DNA of 64,000 nucleotides from Tritrichomonas musculus (lineage: Eukaryota > Parabasalia > Tritrichomonadida > Tritrichomonadidae), in assembly GCA_039105265.1 (NCBI GenBank), contig JAPFFF010000003.1, positions 8,122,001-8,186,000 of the forward strand, given 5' to 3'. Positions 19,901 through 31,000 of the stretch are shown here, one piece after another. How positions within the stretch are numbered: the stretch's first letter is position 1; every line of letters starts with the position of its first letter. The position numbers and the translations under genes were made by a program. Below the pieces are notes generated by a model. That model ran no database searches. It saw nothing but the letters and a program-made list of their open reading frames with translations, and was not told the DNA's origin.

Positions 19901-22893
19901 ATTTCCATATCATTATTTCGAGCTTGGTTATGATTTTTCCTTGCTTCATTATTAATAAAGTTACAACGAGTAAATATCAATTTATTAATGTTGAATATCA
20001 TCATTCCACAACCGCCACCATATAAACTTTTACTAGTATTATTGACAAATGATATGTTTTTAAAATCGATTTGGTCAATTTTATCATTTCCATCAATAAA
20101 GATTAAATAATCATAAATTTCGATTGTATTCATATTACATACCATATTGTGTTCAAAAGTTAATGATGATGTTGATTGGATAATCATTTTAATACATTCA
20201 TAATTATATGAAGAAATTGAACATGAATCAAAAGTACATCTTGTAATGGCAATATTGTTGGATTCTTCCGTTGATGATGAACCCTCTTCTTGCTCAAATA
20301 TGATTGGTCCGGATTTGATAAATTTACATTCATTAAATGTAGCTCTAGAGCATGATGTCTTGAGTACTTTACATGAATTTTGAGTAAATTGAAATGTGCA
20401 ATTTTCCATCTTTACGAAAGAATTTGAACTTTCAATCTGAATGATTATTTCAGATGAAGATGAACCACAATTATCAAATAAACAAGATTGGAAATCAACA
20501 TTTATTGAATAAGAACTATTGCAATAAAAAACGTTGGCATTATCAGTACTAGCTTTCCTTGTGGCTTGAGTAAAAGTGCAATTTCTAATTATTAGAAAAC
20601 TAGATCCTTGGCTGTTATACTGTACTCTTATTGGCATAGCATATTTTACATTATTAGTGCTTGAATACTCAAAAGTGTTATCAAAGAATTCAACATCTTT
20701 TTCAAGAATAATGAAGTAATCTAATTCTTCTGAAATGTGGCTAAAATTGCATCCTGAAATTTGGTTAATTTTTGAAATAGGTGGAACATAAATTTGAATA
20801 TATGGAAGAGTTATGTAGAAGTTTTTGTCAATATATTCAAATTCTGATGGTTCTGCATGATAATAAACGCAATATAACGTTAAATACCCATCAGAGGCGC
20901 CTTTCAAGTCAATAGATTTGTATTCAAATTCATCAGAAACAAATACTAAAGAACAATCATTTCTAGTAGGTGTTTCTTGATTAACTTGATAACTTTTACC
21001 ATCATAAGTAAGTGTAGCAAACTTATAATTATTATCTGAAATAATATAAATCCAAAATCTTGAGCATTGAAAGTTTTTTTTCTCATAATATTTTGGCTTT
21101 AAATCATAATAATCATACCATTTTGTTACTCCCCCAATTTTATCTGAGCTGGTTCGAACGCCTTTAGGATAACTAAATTCTGTTGAATTGCATCTATTTG
21201 CTTTTATTGTTGGCCAAAAAACTAATTTATATATTTCATATACGCCAGTAGATGTAATTGTTACTGTGTGATCTTTATAAATATAAACATCTGACTCGAA
21301 CAAATTGGCATAAAGAAATTCAGGACCATTAGCATTAATATTTGCAATATTATTACCGTCTAACTTAACATTAATTGTTCCAAAATTAGGGTTGTACTTT
21401 CCAAAGAGACCAAATTTAACTCCTTTAAAAGTATATGAAACTTCCATACCTGTCCCTTGGCATCTTATACCGCATTGATATGATGCAGCATAATCTGTAG
21501 AGCATCCATGATTATGATCACCTTTATTATATTCAACACTAATACTTTGTGCAGAATAAACACAGCTTCCTATATTTTTGCATTCCATTTCTTTTAAATT
21601 AACGGACATTGGAATAGGAGTTTGTACTGGTGAGGGAGGCACTTCATAAAATACGCAATAAATGATTAAAACATTAGAACTTGGCTTCAAATTAACAGTT
21701 ATTGATGAATATTCAAATTCAGGAGATTCATAAATCAACACATTTTCTCTTCTTATTTCATCAGTAGCTTTAGTAGGGACGGAGTCACTTTTACCATTAT
21801 AATTAACATTTAAATTAGGATAGTTTTTATCTATAAGACCATATATCCAAAATTTGGTACATTGTAACTTAAATAGAGCTGCTCCATTTACATCACGGTA
21901 TTTTCGAATACCGCCAATTCCATCTGATTCTGTTTTCCATTTTTGATTAGCGTCTCTACCTTCAGGATTTAGAACAAATTCGGTGCAATTTAATCTTTTT
22001 GCTGTAATAGATGGCCAGTAAACAAATTTGTTTATTTCATATTTTCCTCCATTTTTTGGTGAAATTATAATAGTATGTTCTTTGTATTCCAGCACATCTG
22101 ATGTATAAATAATGGTGTAGTCTAATCTAACATTAGAAAATAAATTGACTTCTTCTTCAGGATTATCATCTATTTTAACATAACAACGAGCATTAGATGA
22201 ATCTTTTGTACCATATATGGCAAATTGAACGCCTTTAAATGTATGTCTATAAGTTGTAGCTCCATAACATCGATGCCCGCATTTATATGCTGATGGTTGA
22301 TCTAAATTGCCATCTTCATTTGGGCAACGGCAGTTGCTGTTAGAGGTCGAAGTACCATAGGATGAGAGCTTGTATTTTTTATTCCTCGAAGAATCTGATT
22401 GGGGGCCATTTTCGCATTCAGTATCTCCCGTATGATATAATTGATGTAGACCAAGGGATATTGGAATTGTTGTTGAACTTGGAGAATTTGAACTTGATAT
22501 ATATTTATTAGTATTAGAATTAAGTTCAGGAGTCATAGTTAAATCAGGTAGATTGATTTTATATCCTGGTTTGATTTTAGTTTTGGTATAGTTTTCATGA
22601 TTTTCTTTTTTGATATAGAGCAAAATTTCTTTGGAATCAATAAGCGCTTTCAGTGTTAATTTTTGATAATGAAAGTATGAAAGATCAATTGAAAAGGTAA
22701 ATCCGTTGTTCTGTGAATATAAATAAAGATCAATTTCTTTTTCATCTTTAATATATGGGGAAATAAAATTGCGAAAACTAAAACTTGACGAAGCGTTAAA
22801 ATAAATGGCTGGACAAAGATGGGTGCATTCCTTATTGCATATGCAAATTTCTTTTCTGGCTTGAGAAAAATAGATTAAAAGTTCAATAATCAT
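16996..22893 (-). CDS. Giant surface protein: Pmp-like, beta-helix and Phe-Ser heptad repeats, C-terminal TM
   Basis: The 1965-residue protein starts at ATG 22893 with a short hydrophobic stretch (MIIELLIYFSQA) that may be a signal peptide. Residues 1-700 are Cys-rich and contain two related modules ('HTFKGVQFAIYGTKDS' and 'YTFKGVKFGLFGKYNP', each with 'KFVYWPSI'-type or 'KLVFWPTI'-type strands). Residues 700-1200 have many short 'F..C.F..N.A..GGA' units typical of a right-handed beta-helix, as in chlamydial Pmp-like adhesins of trichomonads. Residues about 1215-1635 are some 60 Phe-Ser/Thr heptads. Further beta-helix units follow, then a TM helix ('YWIIILGTALIIALFSIISW', about 1929-1948) and a short tail with 'DEKPFEP'. 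A cell-surface adhesin role is inferred from the family. Confidence 0.85.
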   Translation of the reverse strand: MIIELLIYFSQARKEICICNKECTHLCPAIYFNASSSFSFRNFISPYIKDEKEIDLYLYSQNNGFTFSIDLSYFHYQKLTLKALIDSKEILLYIKKENHENYTKTKIKPGYKINLPDLTMTPELNSNTNKYISSSNSPSSTTIPISLGLHQLYHTGDTECENGPQSDSSRNKKYKLSSYGTSTSNSNCRCPNEDGNLDQPSAYKCGHRCYGATTYRHTFKGVQFAIYGTKDSSNARCYVKIDDNPEEEVNLFSNVRLDYTIIYTSDVLEYKEHTIIISPKNGGKYEINKFVYWPSITAKRLNCTEFVLNPEGRDANQKWKTESDGIGGIRKYRDVNGAALFKLQCTKFWIYGLIDKNYPNLNVNYNGKSDSVPTKATDEIRRENVLIYESPEFEYSSITVNLKPSSNVLIIYCVFYEVPPSPVQTPIPMSVNLKEMECKNIGSCVYSAQSISVEYNKGDHNHGCSTDYAASYQCGIRCQGTGMEVSYTFKGVKFGLFGKYNPNFGTINVKLDGNNIANINANGPEFLYANLFESDVYIYKDHTVTITSTGVYEIYKLVFWPTIKANRCNSTEFSYPKGVRTSSDKIGGVTKWYDYYDLKPKYYEKKNFQCSRFWIYIISDNNYKFATLTYDGKSYQVNQETPTRNDCSLVFVSDEFEYKSIDLKGASDGYLTLYCVYYHAEPSEFEYIDKNFYITLPYIQIYVPPISKINQISGCNFSHISEELDYFIILEKDVEFFDNTFEYSSTNNVKYAMPIRVQYNSQGSSFLIIRNCTFTQATRKASTDNANVFYCNSSYSINVDFQSCLFDNCGSSSSEIIIQIESSNSFVKMENCTFQFTQNSCKVLKTSCSRATFNECKFIKSGPIIFEQEEGSSSTEESNNIAITRCTFDSCSISSYNYECIKMIIQSTSSLTFEHNMVCNMNTIEIYDYLIFIDGNDKIDQIDFKNISFVNNTSKSLYGGGCGMMIFNINKLIFTRCNFINNEARKNHNQARNNDMEIPGGLYYNGDGGAIQIGFHCWSNKAALTFESCTFKKNRAVRHGGALAIQTLTTVNINNCMFESNEANYNFESSAELLIENHFNKKTQGRAGAIYINPSYFYNAQYRGCENIDDYLKNISITNCQFLSNSAFDGYAIYVEGDEVPTEFVITENVFDRNYNYDEESANNDPNISARAVIASEIFAVPEKNTITQNDFLNLTSKKFIFVDHYGSWISNTPIFTETEAFTKTEGFTLTADFTTSKKFTNSGMFSDSKEFSKSSVFSNSEKFTETGSFTKTEGFTATTEFTTSEKFTNSCIFSDSKEFSKSSMFSNSEKFTETELFSKTEEFTLTADFTTSKKFTNSGMFSDSKEFSKSSVFSNSEKFTETGSFTKTEGFTATTEFTTSEKFTNSCIFSDSKEFSKSFAFSNSEKFTETELFSKTEEFTLTADFSISEKFTNSGMFSDSKEFSKSSMFSNSEKFTETGSFTKTEGFTATTEFTTSEKFTNSGMFSDSKEFSKSLIFSNSAKFTETGSFTKTEGFTITADFTTSEKFSFSGSFSDSTKFSISNAFSNTEKFSLTEAFTHTVKFSFSISFTESERFSTSLFFSNSNKFSFSNQFTNTNKFSATTSFTNSKKFSESKHFSESFYFTQSNDFSPSIPFFPKAQCALYINGEYKQINNCEYSQYESTNVLIQVLTTNFTDYQKDGDGSAIHLSNCGLIVNSSHFIDCISTSPVGGGGAIYINNSMNIENNVTFIDVLFLRCKAAYGGAVFLYSNSDININYFLRCKFLSNEAYAKKSVSNENKNLYGGGAIYATTQSLLVENCSFHHNKGSGVKICNLLNEEKSKHLLEKSLSSFYIIGCEFEKDVKSKSSISYVDQSIGNKLEIKNCEFKGKIKKGSHYIEGMLLEKESILMESCNFEDDANNIMNLIFTNDFAFEMNPKFMLNPILNKYWIIILGTALIIALFSIISWKISAFRNMDGSDEKPFEP
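17985..19250 (-). repeat. Coding repeat of 7-residue units (FxxSxxF) in the surface protein
   Basis: About 60 consecutive 21-bp units encode Phe-Ser/Thr-x-Ser/Thr-x-x-x, for example 'FTNSGMFSDSKEFSKS'. They are organised in higher-order blocks of about eight heptads (168 bp) that are nearly identical to each other, a sign of recent unequal exchange or conversion. The downstream quarter is more diverged. The regular Phe spacing suggests a beta-solenoid or fibrous stalk that lifts the rest of the protein; this is inference. Confidence 0.85.
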
Positions 22894-23456
22894 ATGGTTG
22901 AAAACTATTGAATATTTGAAAGCTTACAAATAATTCAATTGATATAAATATAATTTGAGTTGATTGTTTAAATATTCTAATGTTGAAAAATGAATATAAA
23001 TCCTTCTGAAAAACTTATATCTAATTGAAATAAAAGTATAAATATTTTCTTATATATTTATTAATGTAAAATAATATATTGGTAAATAATTCAAAATCTC
23101 ATTCAAATTCATTTGAATTCAATATTGAATGTATAAACTGGTTTCCAAATTTCCGTCTCTATCAAAAAAATTGTGGGATATTGAGAATATAAAAAAGCGG
23201 TTTTTATCAAATTCAGTGATGACGGAATAGCGATTATTTAAATTACAGAGATTACGTAATTGTATATATATAAATTACAATTTTTCCAAAGAACCGATCA
23301 ATTGATATGTGATATATCAATCGAAACATTTACATGAATTAAAAAAAACATAAAAATAACTAAATTTACTTAGATAATTGCCAATTTTGAATAGAAATAA
23401 ATTGAAAGATAAAAATAATTAATTGAAATTTCAATAAAATAAAATTATTTTTTCTA
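22894..23456. other. AT-rich spacer upstream of the surface protein gene
   Basis: No coding frame or clear regulatory site was recognised. Confidence 0.5.
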
Positions 23457-24169
23457 TAGTCGTCCAAAAAAAGATTGATAGGAAAATTGAGAGAAAATAA
23501 CGAACTACATACCAAAAATTGAGAATTTTTTCTCAATTAGATCATTCAATAATAATTGAGAGAATTTTCCAATTCTCAGAATTTTCTTTTCCCATTCAAT
23601 AAAATTGCCTTTTTGAGACAATAATATCGGCATTGAAACAGATGTTCTTCCAAAAAAGATCAACCGTAGATACAATTTAAGACGAGGAATATAAACTCAA
23701 ACGACATAAAAACGACCAGAGAGTGTCAATTGCATGAAAGCAGCTACCAAATAGAATCAAGGAAAAATATCTTTCAAAAATCAACAAAGAATACCTCAGA
23801 AACTTAGTATTCATACCAAGTATTATGTAAGTGTAGTGGCGAATTACTTTTCTGGAAAAATCCGAGCTAAACATACAAACAGAATTTCTTTATTTTTCAA
23901 TATAAATAGTTAAAATGAAGCAAACAACTGCACAAGGAAGAAATGTGCTTTAAAACTTGGATCTGGAAGGAAAAGGTTGCATAATTCACAGGAGAAATTA
24001 GTTTAGATTTTAATAAAAAAACCACTTTTTGAATTGCCAAAAAAAGATTGATTTAAACCGTTTTTTTTTTCTGAGAATGTAAAATATTTTTCAAAAACAA
24101 AAAATTTGAAATTGAATAGTGAGATAAGGTATTGAATATAATTCCTATCAATCTTTTTTTGGAACACTA
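23457..24169. mobile_element. Mariner-type non-autonomous element, 713 bp
   Basis: Inverted ends of about 28 bp differ at only two positions: the left starts TAGTCGTCCAAAAAAAGATT, the right (complement) TAGTGTTCCAAAAAAAGATT, and both continue GATAGGAA. TA flanks both ends (23455-23456 and 24170-24171). A subterminal copy of the inner TIR (CCAAAAAAAGATTGATTT) lies at about 24037-24054. Short frames inside (23640-23880) may be transposase debris but contain many stops, so the copy is non-autonomous. The TATAGT boundary is shared with the element at 9646-11109. Confidence 0.75.
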
Positions 24170-25599
24170 TAATATTTTATCTCAATTAACGGGGTCCGAT
24201 TCCTTGTTGCCCTAAAATTTATTATTTCTAATAGGTTTTTAACTATTATATTTAACAAAAATTAAATATAGAAAAATATCTTTATTTTAGCAGGAAGATT
24301 TTTTAATATTTTAATTTAACTATAAGATATATATATTTTAATAAATTGAGTTGTTGTAATTTTTTCAAATTTTTGAATATTTTAATTCAAATTCAAAAAT
24401 CATTCAAAATTAAATTTCAAAAGAATTCAAAATAACTGAAAAAATAATATCCATTCATTGAAATATTCTTTTTTGAATTATTTTCATGTTTTTTTATTTT
24501 ACCAATATCTCTGACTTAAGCCTATAAAAATTTAATATTTTATCATATATATAACCACTCATTTAAATATAAAAATTTAAAATTTGTATTATATTACATA
24601 ATTCAGAGATATCCAGATTATCGATAATCTCGATTTCAGATTTTTAAACTGATAATCGAATATCAGATGTAAAAAAGTGAAGTTTTTAATATCGATTCTC
24701 AAAATGGCAAGCCTAGCAAGCGTGTTTTGTTACTAAAACATTTTTCATGCTAATATTATAAAATTTGAGGTTTGTTTTTTTTTTAAAATATTTTCAGTTT
24801 TAACAAATTTCATCATATTTTTCAGATAAAATTTTAGGCTCGGAATAATTATCATTTTGGCACTTTTATGATAATAAAATATGAAAAAAAAAAAAAAAAA
24901 AAAAGTCAGAAAATTTTTCAATGAACAAAAAATTTGAATACACCAAATATTAATTAGAGTAATTTATAAATGTATCGATTCTTTATTAATATTTAGCAGA
25001 GCTTATTTACCCTTTAGAATAAAATGTTATTTTAATTATAATTAATTATATGAACATTAATAAATTAAATATATAATAAGATATCATTTAAACTTATATA
25101 ATTATCTCTATTCAATTATTATCGAAAATATGTTAACTGATCGATTGAATTCTAATGGTAATTGTTTTCAAAATGTTTTCATATTAATAGAAATTTATTA
25201 CAATATATGCACTATTATCTTAATAACTAAAAAATTATAAACATATTTTATTATAAAATAATATAATATTTAAATAATATAATACTAAAATCACATTAAT
25301 ATAAATCAAATAAAGCTTTATTAAAATAATAGAAAATTTTAAAAAAAGATTAGGATCTAGCCATAACATTTTAATTATAGACTTCCATTTTGAAAATAAA
25401 ACGATTCGTAACAAAAAAAAAACTTTGTTTTTGAAAAAAAATAAAAAAAAAAAAACAATATTTTCAAATATATACTCATTTTTTTTAATATTTAATGAAA
25501 AATATATACATAAAAACGTATATTTTAGTTGTCACTTTTTACTGATAATTTACCTTATCAGGAAGATAATTTGAGTGTATATAAAAAATTACTTTTTTT
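24170..25599. other. AT-rich spacer without recognised gene
   Basis: It holds an A21 homopolymer (24884-24904), another long A tract near 25441 and a GATTATCGATAATC palindrome near 24617. No frame shows protein-like composition. Confidence 0.5.
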
Positions 25600-25998
25600 T
25601 CAAAGTTTCTCATGAACAAAGCTAAAATGCAACCTCAAATATCTGTATTCATTAAAAGCATAATGATCAATCGCTGTTTCATTTTCAGAAATGAAAAAAC
25701 TTGCAATCAAATTACTTTCAAATGTATTTGTTCTAATTGAAGTAAATTTGGATTCGTTTTCAAAATCAAATCTTTCTATTTTTTATGTATTACTGAATGC
25801 ATGATTACATATTTTAACTGTATATCTTGGAATTGTGAAAAATTGAATTACAGAATCATCAAAAGCAAAATCACAAATTGTTTTCATTTCTGAATTTTTG
25901 GGAAACACTACTGTTATTACCATCAAACGTTCAAAAGAATAAGGCGCAATTTCCTTAACAAAAACAATAACAAAAAAAAAATAGAAATGATTTGTCAC
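25600..25998 (-). pseudogene. BspA-like LRR_5 remnant (3' end)
   Basis: The frame gives TpLRR/BspA-type repeats: 'APYSFERLMVITVVFPKNSE', 'TICDFAFDDSVIQFFTIPRY' and, after one TAA at 25783-25785 in the same frame, 'IERFDFENESKFTSIRTNTF' and 'ETAIDHYAFNEYRYL', ending at a stop at 25600-25602. At its 5' end the sequence dissolves into a GTTATTGTTTTTGTT-type microsatellite. So this is the last four or so repeats of a former BspA surface or scaffold gene, with one in-frame stop and its 5' part lost. Confidence 0.7.
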
Positions 25999-26225
25999 AT
26001 AATTATATAGTTGAATGTAGAAGATGCATTAAAAATTCATAAAATAATCATTTGCTTGTTCTCATACATAAAATTTTAAGAAAACAACTATTTTTTTGAG
26101 AAAATTTTTTTTATAAAAATTCAATGAACTCAGAAATTTGTATAAAAAGAAAAATTTTCTCTTTGAAATCATATTCCTCTAAAAATATAGAATAAAAACA
26201 TATCATTTTTTTTTTTTTTTTTTTA

Positions 26226-26570
26226 ATGTCTAAAGAAGAAACATCAAACACCAAAATAGAGGATAAAATTAATGATATGTTAGAAAAAACACTAGAAGCT
26301 CCAGAAAATGCATATGACACATCTGGTGCTGATTATAAACGTTTCGTTCACTCAAAGATATATGAATTGACACGTAGACCATATTACTGTATTGGAAGAG
26401 ATGAAACCATTAAGGAAGGTGAAAAATATGTAGATGAATATATAGATTTGATGGTTTCTTATTATAATGATAATTTTCGCCATTTATTATTACGTTTATG
26501 TTTCCCTGTCATATTTTACAAGAATGAGAGAGGACTTAAAATATTAGAGCAAAAATATGCAGATAATTGA
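26226..26570 (+). CDS. Small hypothetical protein, 114 residues
   Basis: It starts with ATG directly after a T-tract of about 19 nt. The protein has an acidic, helical N-terminus ('NTKIEDKINDMLEKTLEAPE') and a conserved-looking core ('YKRFVHSKIYELTRRPYYCI', 'EGEKYVDEYIDLMVSYYNDN'). Codon use and residue mix are protein-like, unlike the flanking spacer. No family is recognised, and there is no signal peptide or TM helix. It could be a complete small gene or a fragment of a larger one. Confidence 0.5.
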   Translation: MSKEETSNTKIEDKINDMLEKTLEAPENAYDTSGADYKRFVHSKIYELTRRPYYCIGRDETIKEGEKYVDEYIDLMVSYYNDNFRHLLLRLCFPVIFYKNERGLKILEQKYADN

Positions 26571-28057
26571 TAATATTAATACACTTTCTCTGGACTAGTT
26601 CTCATTAATAAGATCATTGATTTCCTTAAAAATATAATTTACTTCTAAATTATTGAAATTTGATTATATTTTAATTTTTATGAGATTTAAAAAATAAATT
26701 TTTGAATGAAATTTGATCGTTATTTCTTTCAAAAATCTTAAATGAATAGAAGAAAATATTTGGATATATGAAATAAAATTTGTACAAGATCATTAAATTG
26801 AAACTAATAAAGCTTCATTTTTGGGTTTTCTTATTGATGGAGTCACTGAAATCAACACATTTTTAAAAACATTTCAAAATATAACTAGAGGAAATTTGAT
26901 AAAAAAACATGATTTTAATATATTTAGATCTTTATATGATATTATATGTTATATATTATTTTTATCAACATTTATTCAGTTGGAGACAAAATATTGGGTT
27001 TTAAAATATTCAATGAAAATGATGTAAACTATTCAATCATGGAAAATAAGTAAAAGGATTTTATATATTGATTTTAAAGAAAATTTTAATATTAAATTTA
27101 TTTAAATTTATTATTTATGTTTTTTTGATCCATTTTTCAACATTAGTTTGCCTCGTTTTAATTTTTTTTCCAGATATTCTGGATATTCAGCATAATTTAT
27201 ATCATGTTCTTTGAAATGAGTTCCAATTGGACGATTATCTTTAATTAAGATATAAATGAATTTTCAATTTGTGATGAGCTCTATTTTTCTTCGTTTTTAT
27301 TCTTATTTTCTTTGATCTGACATCTGATAAATTTATATATATCTAGTCATTATATTGCTACCTAATAAAGATGATGATTTTGAAATTTATTCTTTAATCA
27401 TCATAAAGCATATGCAAATATCTTTTTTGTGCATTTTTGTTTAAAAAATAAAATTGAATGCATTTAAGAATTATTTTGATTAAACTTATAGAAATATTTG
27501 CATATGCTCCCAAATATTCAAAAAAATTATGACTAAAAAACTATTTTAAATATATCTCAAAATTCTTTTTTAAAAAATCATTACAAAGTTTTATATAAGC
27601 ATTAAATATCATGTTTATTATTTTAGAAGAGTTCTAGTTAAAACAATAGGGCCATTTTTTCAGCGGTGGTTTCGTAATTTAAAATGATATTTTTCACCAA
27701 ATCCATGGATTCTTAAAAAGTTATTGAAGTTATAAAATTATTTTTATAATAAATATCATCAAAGTTTAAGTTCAATAAAATTGATGAAAACTTATATATT
27801 GAGTTGTTTTAATATGAGATGTGATTATATATAACTTTTATTTAAAAATTTGATGAATATTCATCAAAAAGTTTTTCCCACCAACTATATCTCAAAAAGT
27901 TTATGCATTTCAATATAGAATATGAAGTCAAAGCCATTTTTATAAAACATACCAAGATACTTTTTTTTAATAAAACTAAACATTTTTTTTTTAACTTTAT
28001 TTTTGAAAAGCAAAAATATTTTTATTAAAACATCTGATATAATTTTTATGAAATAAA
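26571..28057. other. Spacer with two possible coding remnants
   Basis: On the plus strand about 26800-27027 reads 'KASFLGFLIDGVTEINTFLK' and onward to a stop, with no upstream ATG. On the minus strand 27111-27263 reads 'KDNRPIGTHFKEHDINYAEY' and then a Lys-rich end. Both look like ends of decayed genes of unknown family. A solo copy of the 9646-11109 element terminus (CCACCAACTATA) is at 27878-27889. Confidence 0.35.
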
Positions 28058-31000
28058 TTAATCAAATAAACCAGGATATTTATCTTGCATTTTGCATTTA
28101 CAGCCAGGGAATAAAAGTTCCAGCATATTACCAACAAACTGATAATTTTTTCTTAATTGCTCTTCATTATCAACTGCTAATTTAATATATCTTTCTCCTT
28201 CTTCTCTATTCATATCAATTCCATCTCCATATTTCAACATTTCACCATATTTATTCATTGCTGCAGAATATCCTTTTTTAGCAGCCATTTTATAATAATG
28301 AGCTGCCAATTTCTTATCTTCTTCAACACCATCTCCTTTATACAAAATCTCAGCATAATCAAATGCAGCAATACTTTCATCTCCTTTGGAAATAGCAAGT
28401 TCAAAATATTTTGCAGCTTCTTTTGAATTCTTTGGAACACCTTCTCCTTTATGTAATATATTTGCATAAGCAAGATAAGCATCTTTAACATCTTTATCAA
28501 CAGCTGATTTTATATATTTTGCACCTTCTTCTTTGTTTGCTCGAATTCCAATTCCATGTTGTAAAATGTAACCATATTTTAATGAGGCTTCTGGATGACC
28601 CAAATCAGCTGCCATTTTCAAATAATTAATGTCTTCTCGATTTACTCTTGAAAGTTTCCATTCGATTGCTAAATAATCACCATATTTTAATATGGCGTCT
28701 TTGTTACCATTATCGATGCTCATTTTGTAATATTTTGCTTTTTCTGCATCATCATTTGTTAGATTTGCATATTGAAGCATTGAATCAACATTTCCAAAAT
28801 CAGCACTAATTTTGAAATATTTAGATGCTTCTTTTTTATCGGCCTTTATTCCAATGCCATTTAACAGCATATTTGCATATGTAGAAGCTGCTTCTTGGTT
28901 TCCATTATCTGCACAAATTCTGAAGTATTTTGATGCTTCTTCTGTGTTTTGAGGAATTTCATCTCCATTGAATAACATCAATGCATAATAAAACATTGAT
29001 TTCAAGTTTCCATTTTCTATTGATTTTTTGAAATATTTTGCTGCTTCTCGTTTATTTGATGGAATTCCATTTCCATCATATAATATAGATGCATATAAGG
29101 CAATGGCTTCTTCATTATCCAAATCAGCACATTTCTTAAAATATTCAACAGCTTTTGGTTTATTTACTGCTGTTTCAATACCATTAAATAAAAGTTTACC
29201 ATATAAAAACATCGCTTTTTCATTCCCTTTTTCTGCACTCATTTGATAATATTTTATTGCTTCTTTTTTATTTTGTACAACTTCATCTCCATTAAATAAC
29301 ATTTCAGCATACAAAAACATTGCATCTGAATTACCATTATTAATTGCAATAATCAAATATTTAGAAAATTGAATATTTTCAAAATCTTTTTTTTTACCTT
29401 CATTTAACATTTTTATTATTTCTAAAATCGCATTCATATCGCCTTTATCAGCATTTTCTATAAGAGAATCAATTTTTTCAATTTCTTTTAATAAATTATC
29501 ATGATATTGCTTTATTTTATTATATGCATCACGAATCCCCATTTTATATGCTTCAAAAAGATAATGCAAACCTTCTCCTTCATTGACAGGAACTCCAATT
29601 CCAAACAAAACAAGAGTTCCATAACCGTACATTCCATCAGGATCGCCTAAATTAGCAAGAACATGAAAATAATGTGCTGCTCCTTTCATATTTTTAGGAA
29701 TTCCATTTCCATTCATTAGTAAAGTTGCATATGTTAACAAAGCTTTAGGGAAATTCCCATCAGCCGCAATTTTGAGATATTTAGCTGCCTCAAGAATATT
29801 AACAACAGCACCTAAACCTTGAAGCAACATGTATCCATAATTATAAGCTGATACAATATGACCTTTATCTGCAGCCATTTTAAAATACTTCAATGATTCT
29901 TCATAATTTAAATCAATTCCATTTCCAGTGTATAACATTACTGCATATTGAAATATAGCATCAATGCTTCCTTCATCAGCAAGTCTTTTTATATTAACAG
30001 ATGGATTTTGTTTTAATTCAGGATGCAACATTGCATTATAAATTTCTTGTGCTTTTGTATATCCTTTATCAATTGCCATTTTCACATATCGAAGACCTTC
30101 TTCTTTATTTTCTGGTACTCCATTTCCTTTAAAAAGCATTTCTCCATAAAAAGCAATTGCATTTGCATTTCCATAATCAACAGCCATTTTTATATATTTA
30201 ACAGCTTCTTTTAATTCTTTCTCTTCCAATAACCTTATTCCTAAATTAAACATTGCTTTGACATTTCCTTTATCAATTGCCATTTTATAATATTTTTTTG
30301 CTTCTAAAGGATCTGCTCCAACACCATCGCCTTCTTCAAGTAAGACTCCAATTGTAAACATTGCTGTTGAATTTCCTAAATCTGCAGCTTTTTTAAGGTA
30401 AGAAAATCCTCTTCTTTTATCAATTTGACATCCTTTTCCATAATAGAAATTATAACCTAATGCATAGAATGCTTCATCATGTCCTTTATCTGCTGCTCTA
30501 AGAAAATATATATTTCCTTCTGTTTCATTACCATCTTCAATGCACATCATTGCATATGAATATTGTGATTCAACATGCCCATTATCTGCTGCCTCGTGAT
30601 AATAACGTTTTGCTTCTTCTCTATTTTGTGGAATTCCATCACCATAGTACAACATTCTTGCTAATAAATACATTGAATTTATTTCTCCTAAATCAGCTCC
30701 TTTTTTAAGATATATCGATGCTTTTTCTTTATCTTGAGGTATTTTTTTACCAGTAAATAACATGACAGCATATTCATAATTTGCAGCTTTAATCCCAGAA
30801 TCAGCTGCCATTTTAATATATTTGGCTGCATTTTCTCCATCAGCAGGAACTCCATCTCCATCTCTCAACATAGTACCATACATGAAGGCAGCATAATAAT
30901 ATTTTCGATTTGCTGCAATTTTCAAATAACAAGCACCTTCTTCATGATTTATTGGTACACCAAAACCAATAACACAAAAAACTCCATATCTAAATATTGC

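Noticed and set aside
23677-23874. 65-codon frame inside the 713-bp mariner-type element
   Set aside because: Wrong-looking composition for a transposase and surrounded by stops on both strands.
24600-25450. Possible further MITE around the GATTATCGATAATC palindrome
   Set aside because: I found no matching distant inverted ends or target duplication.
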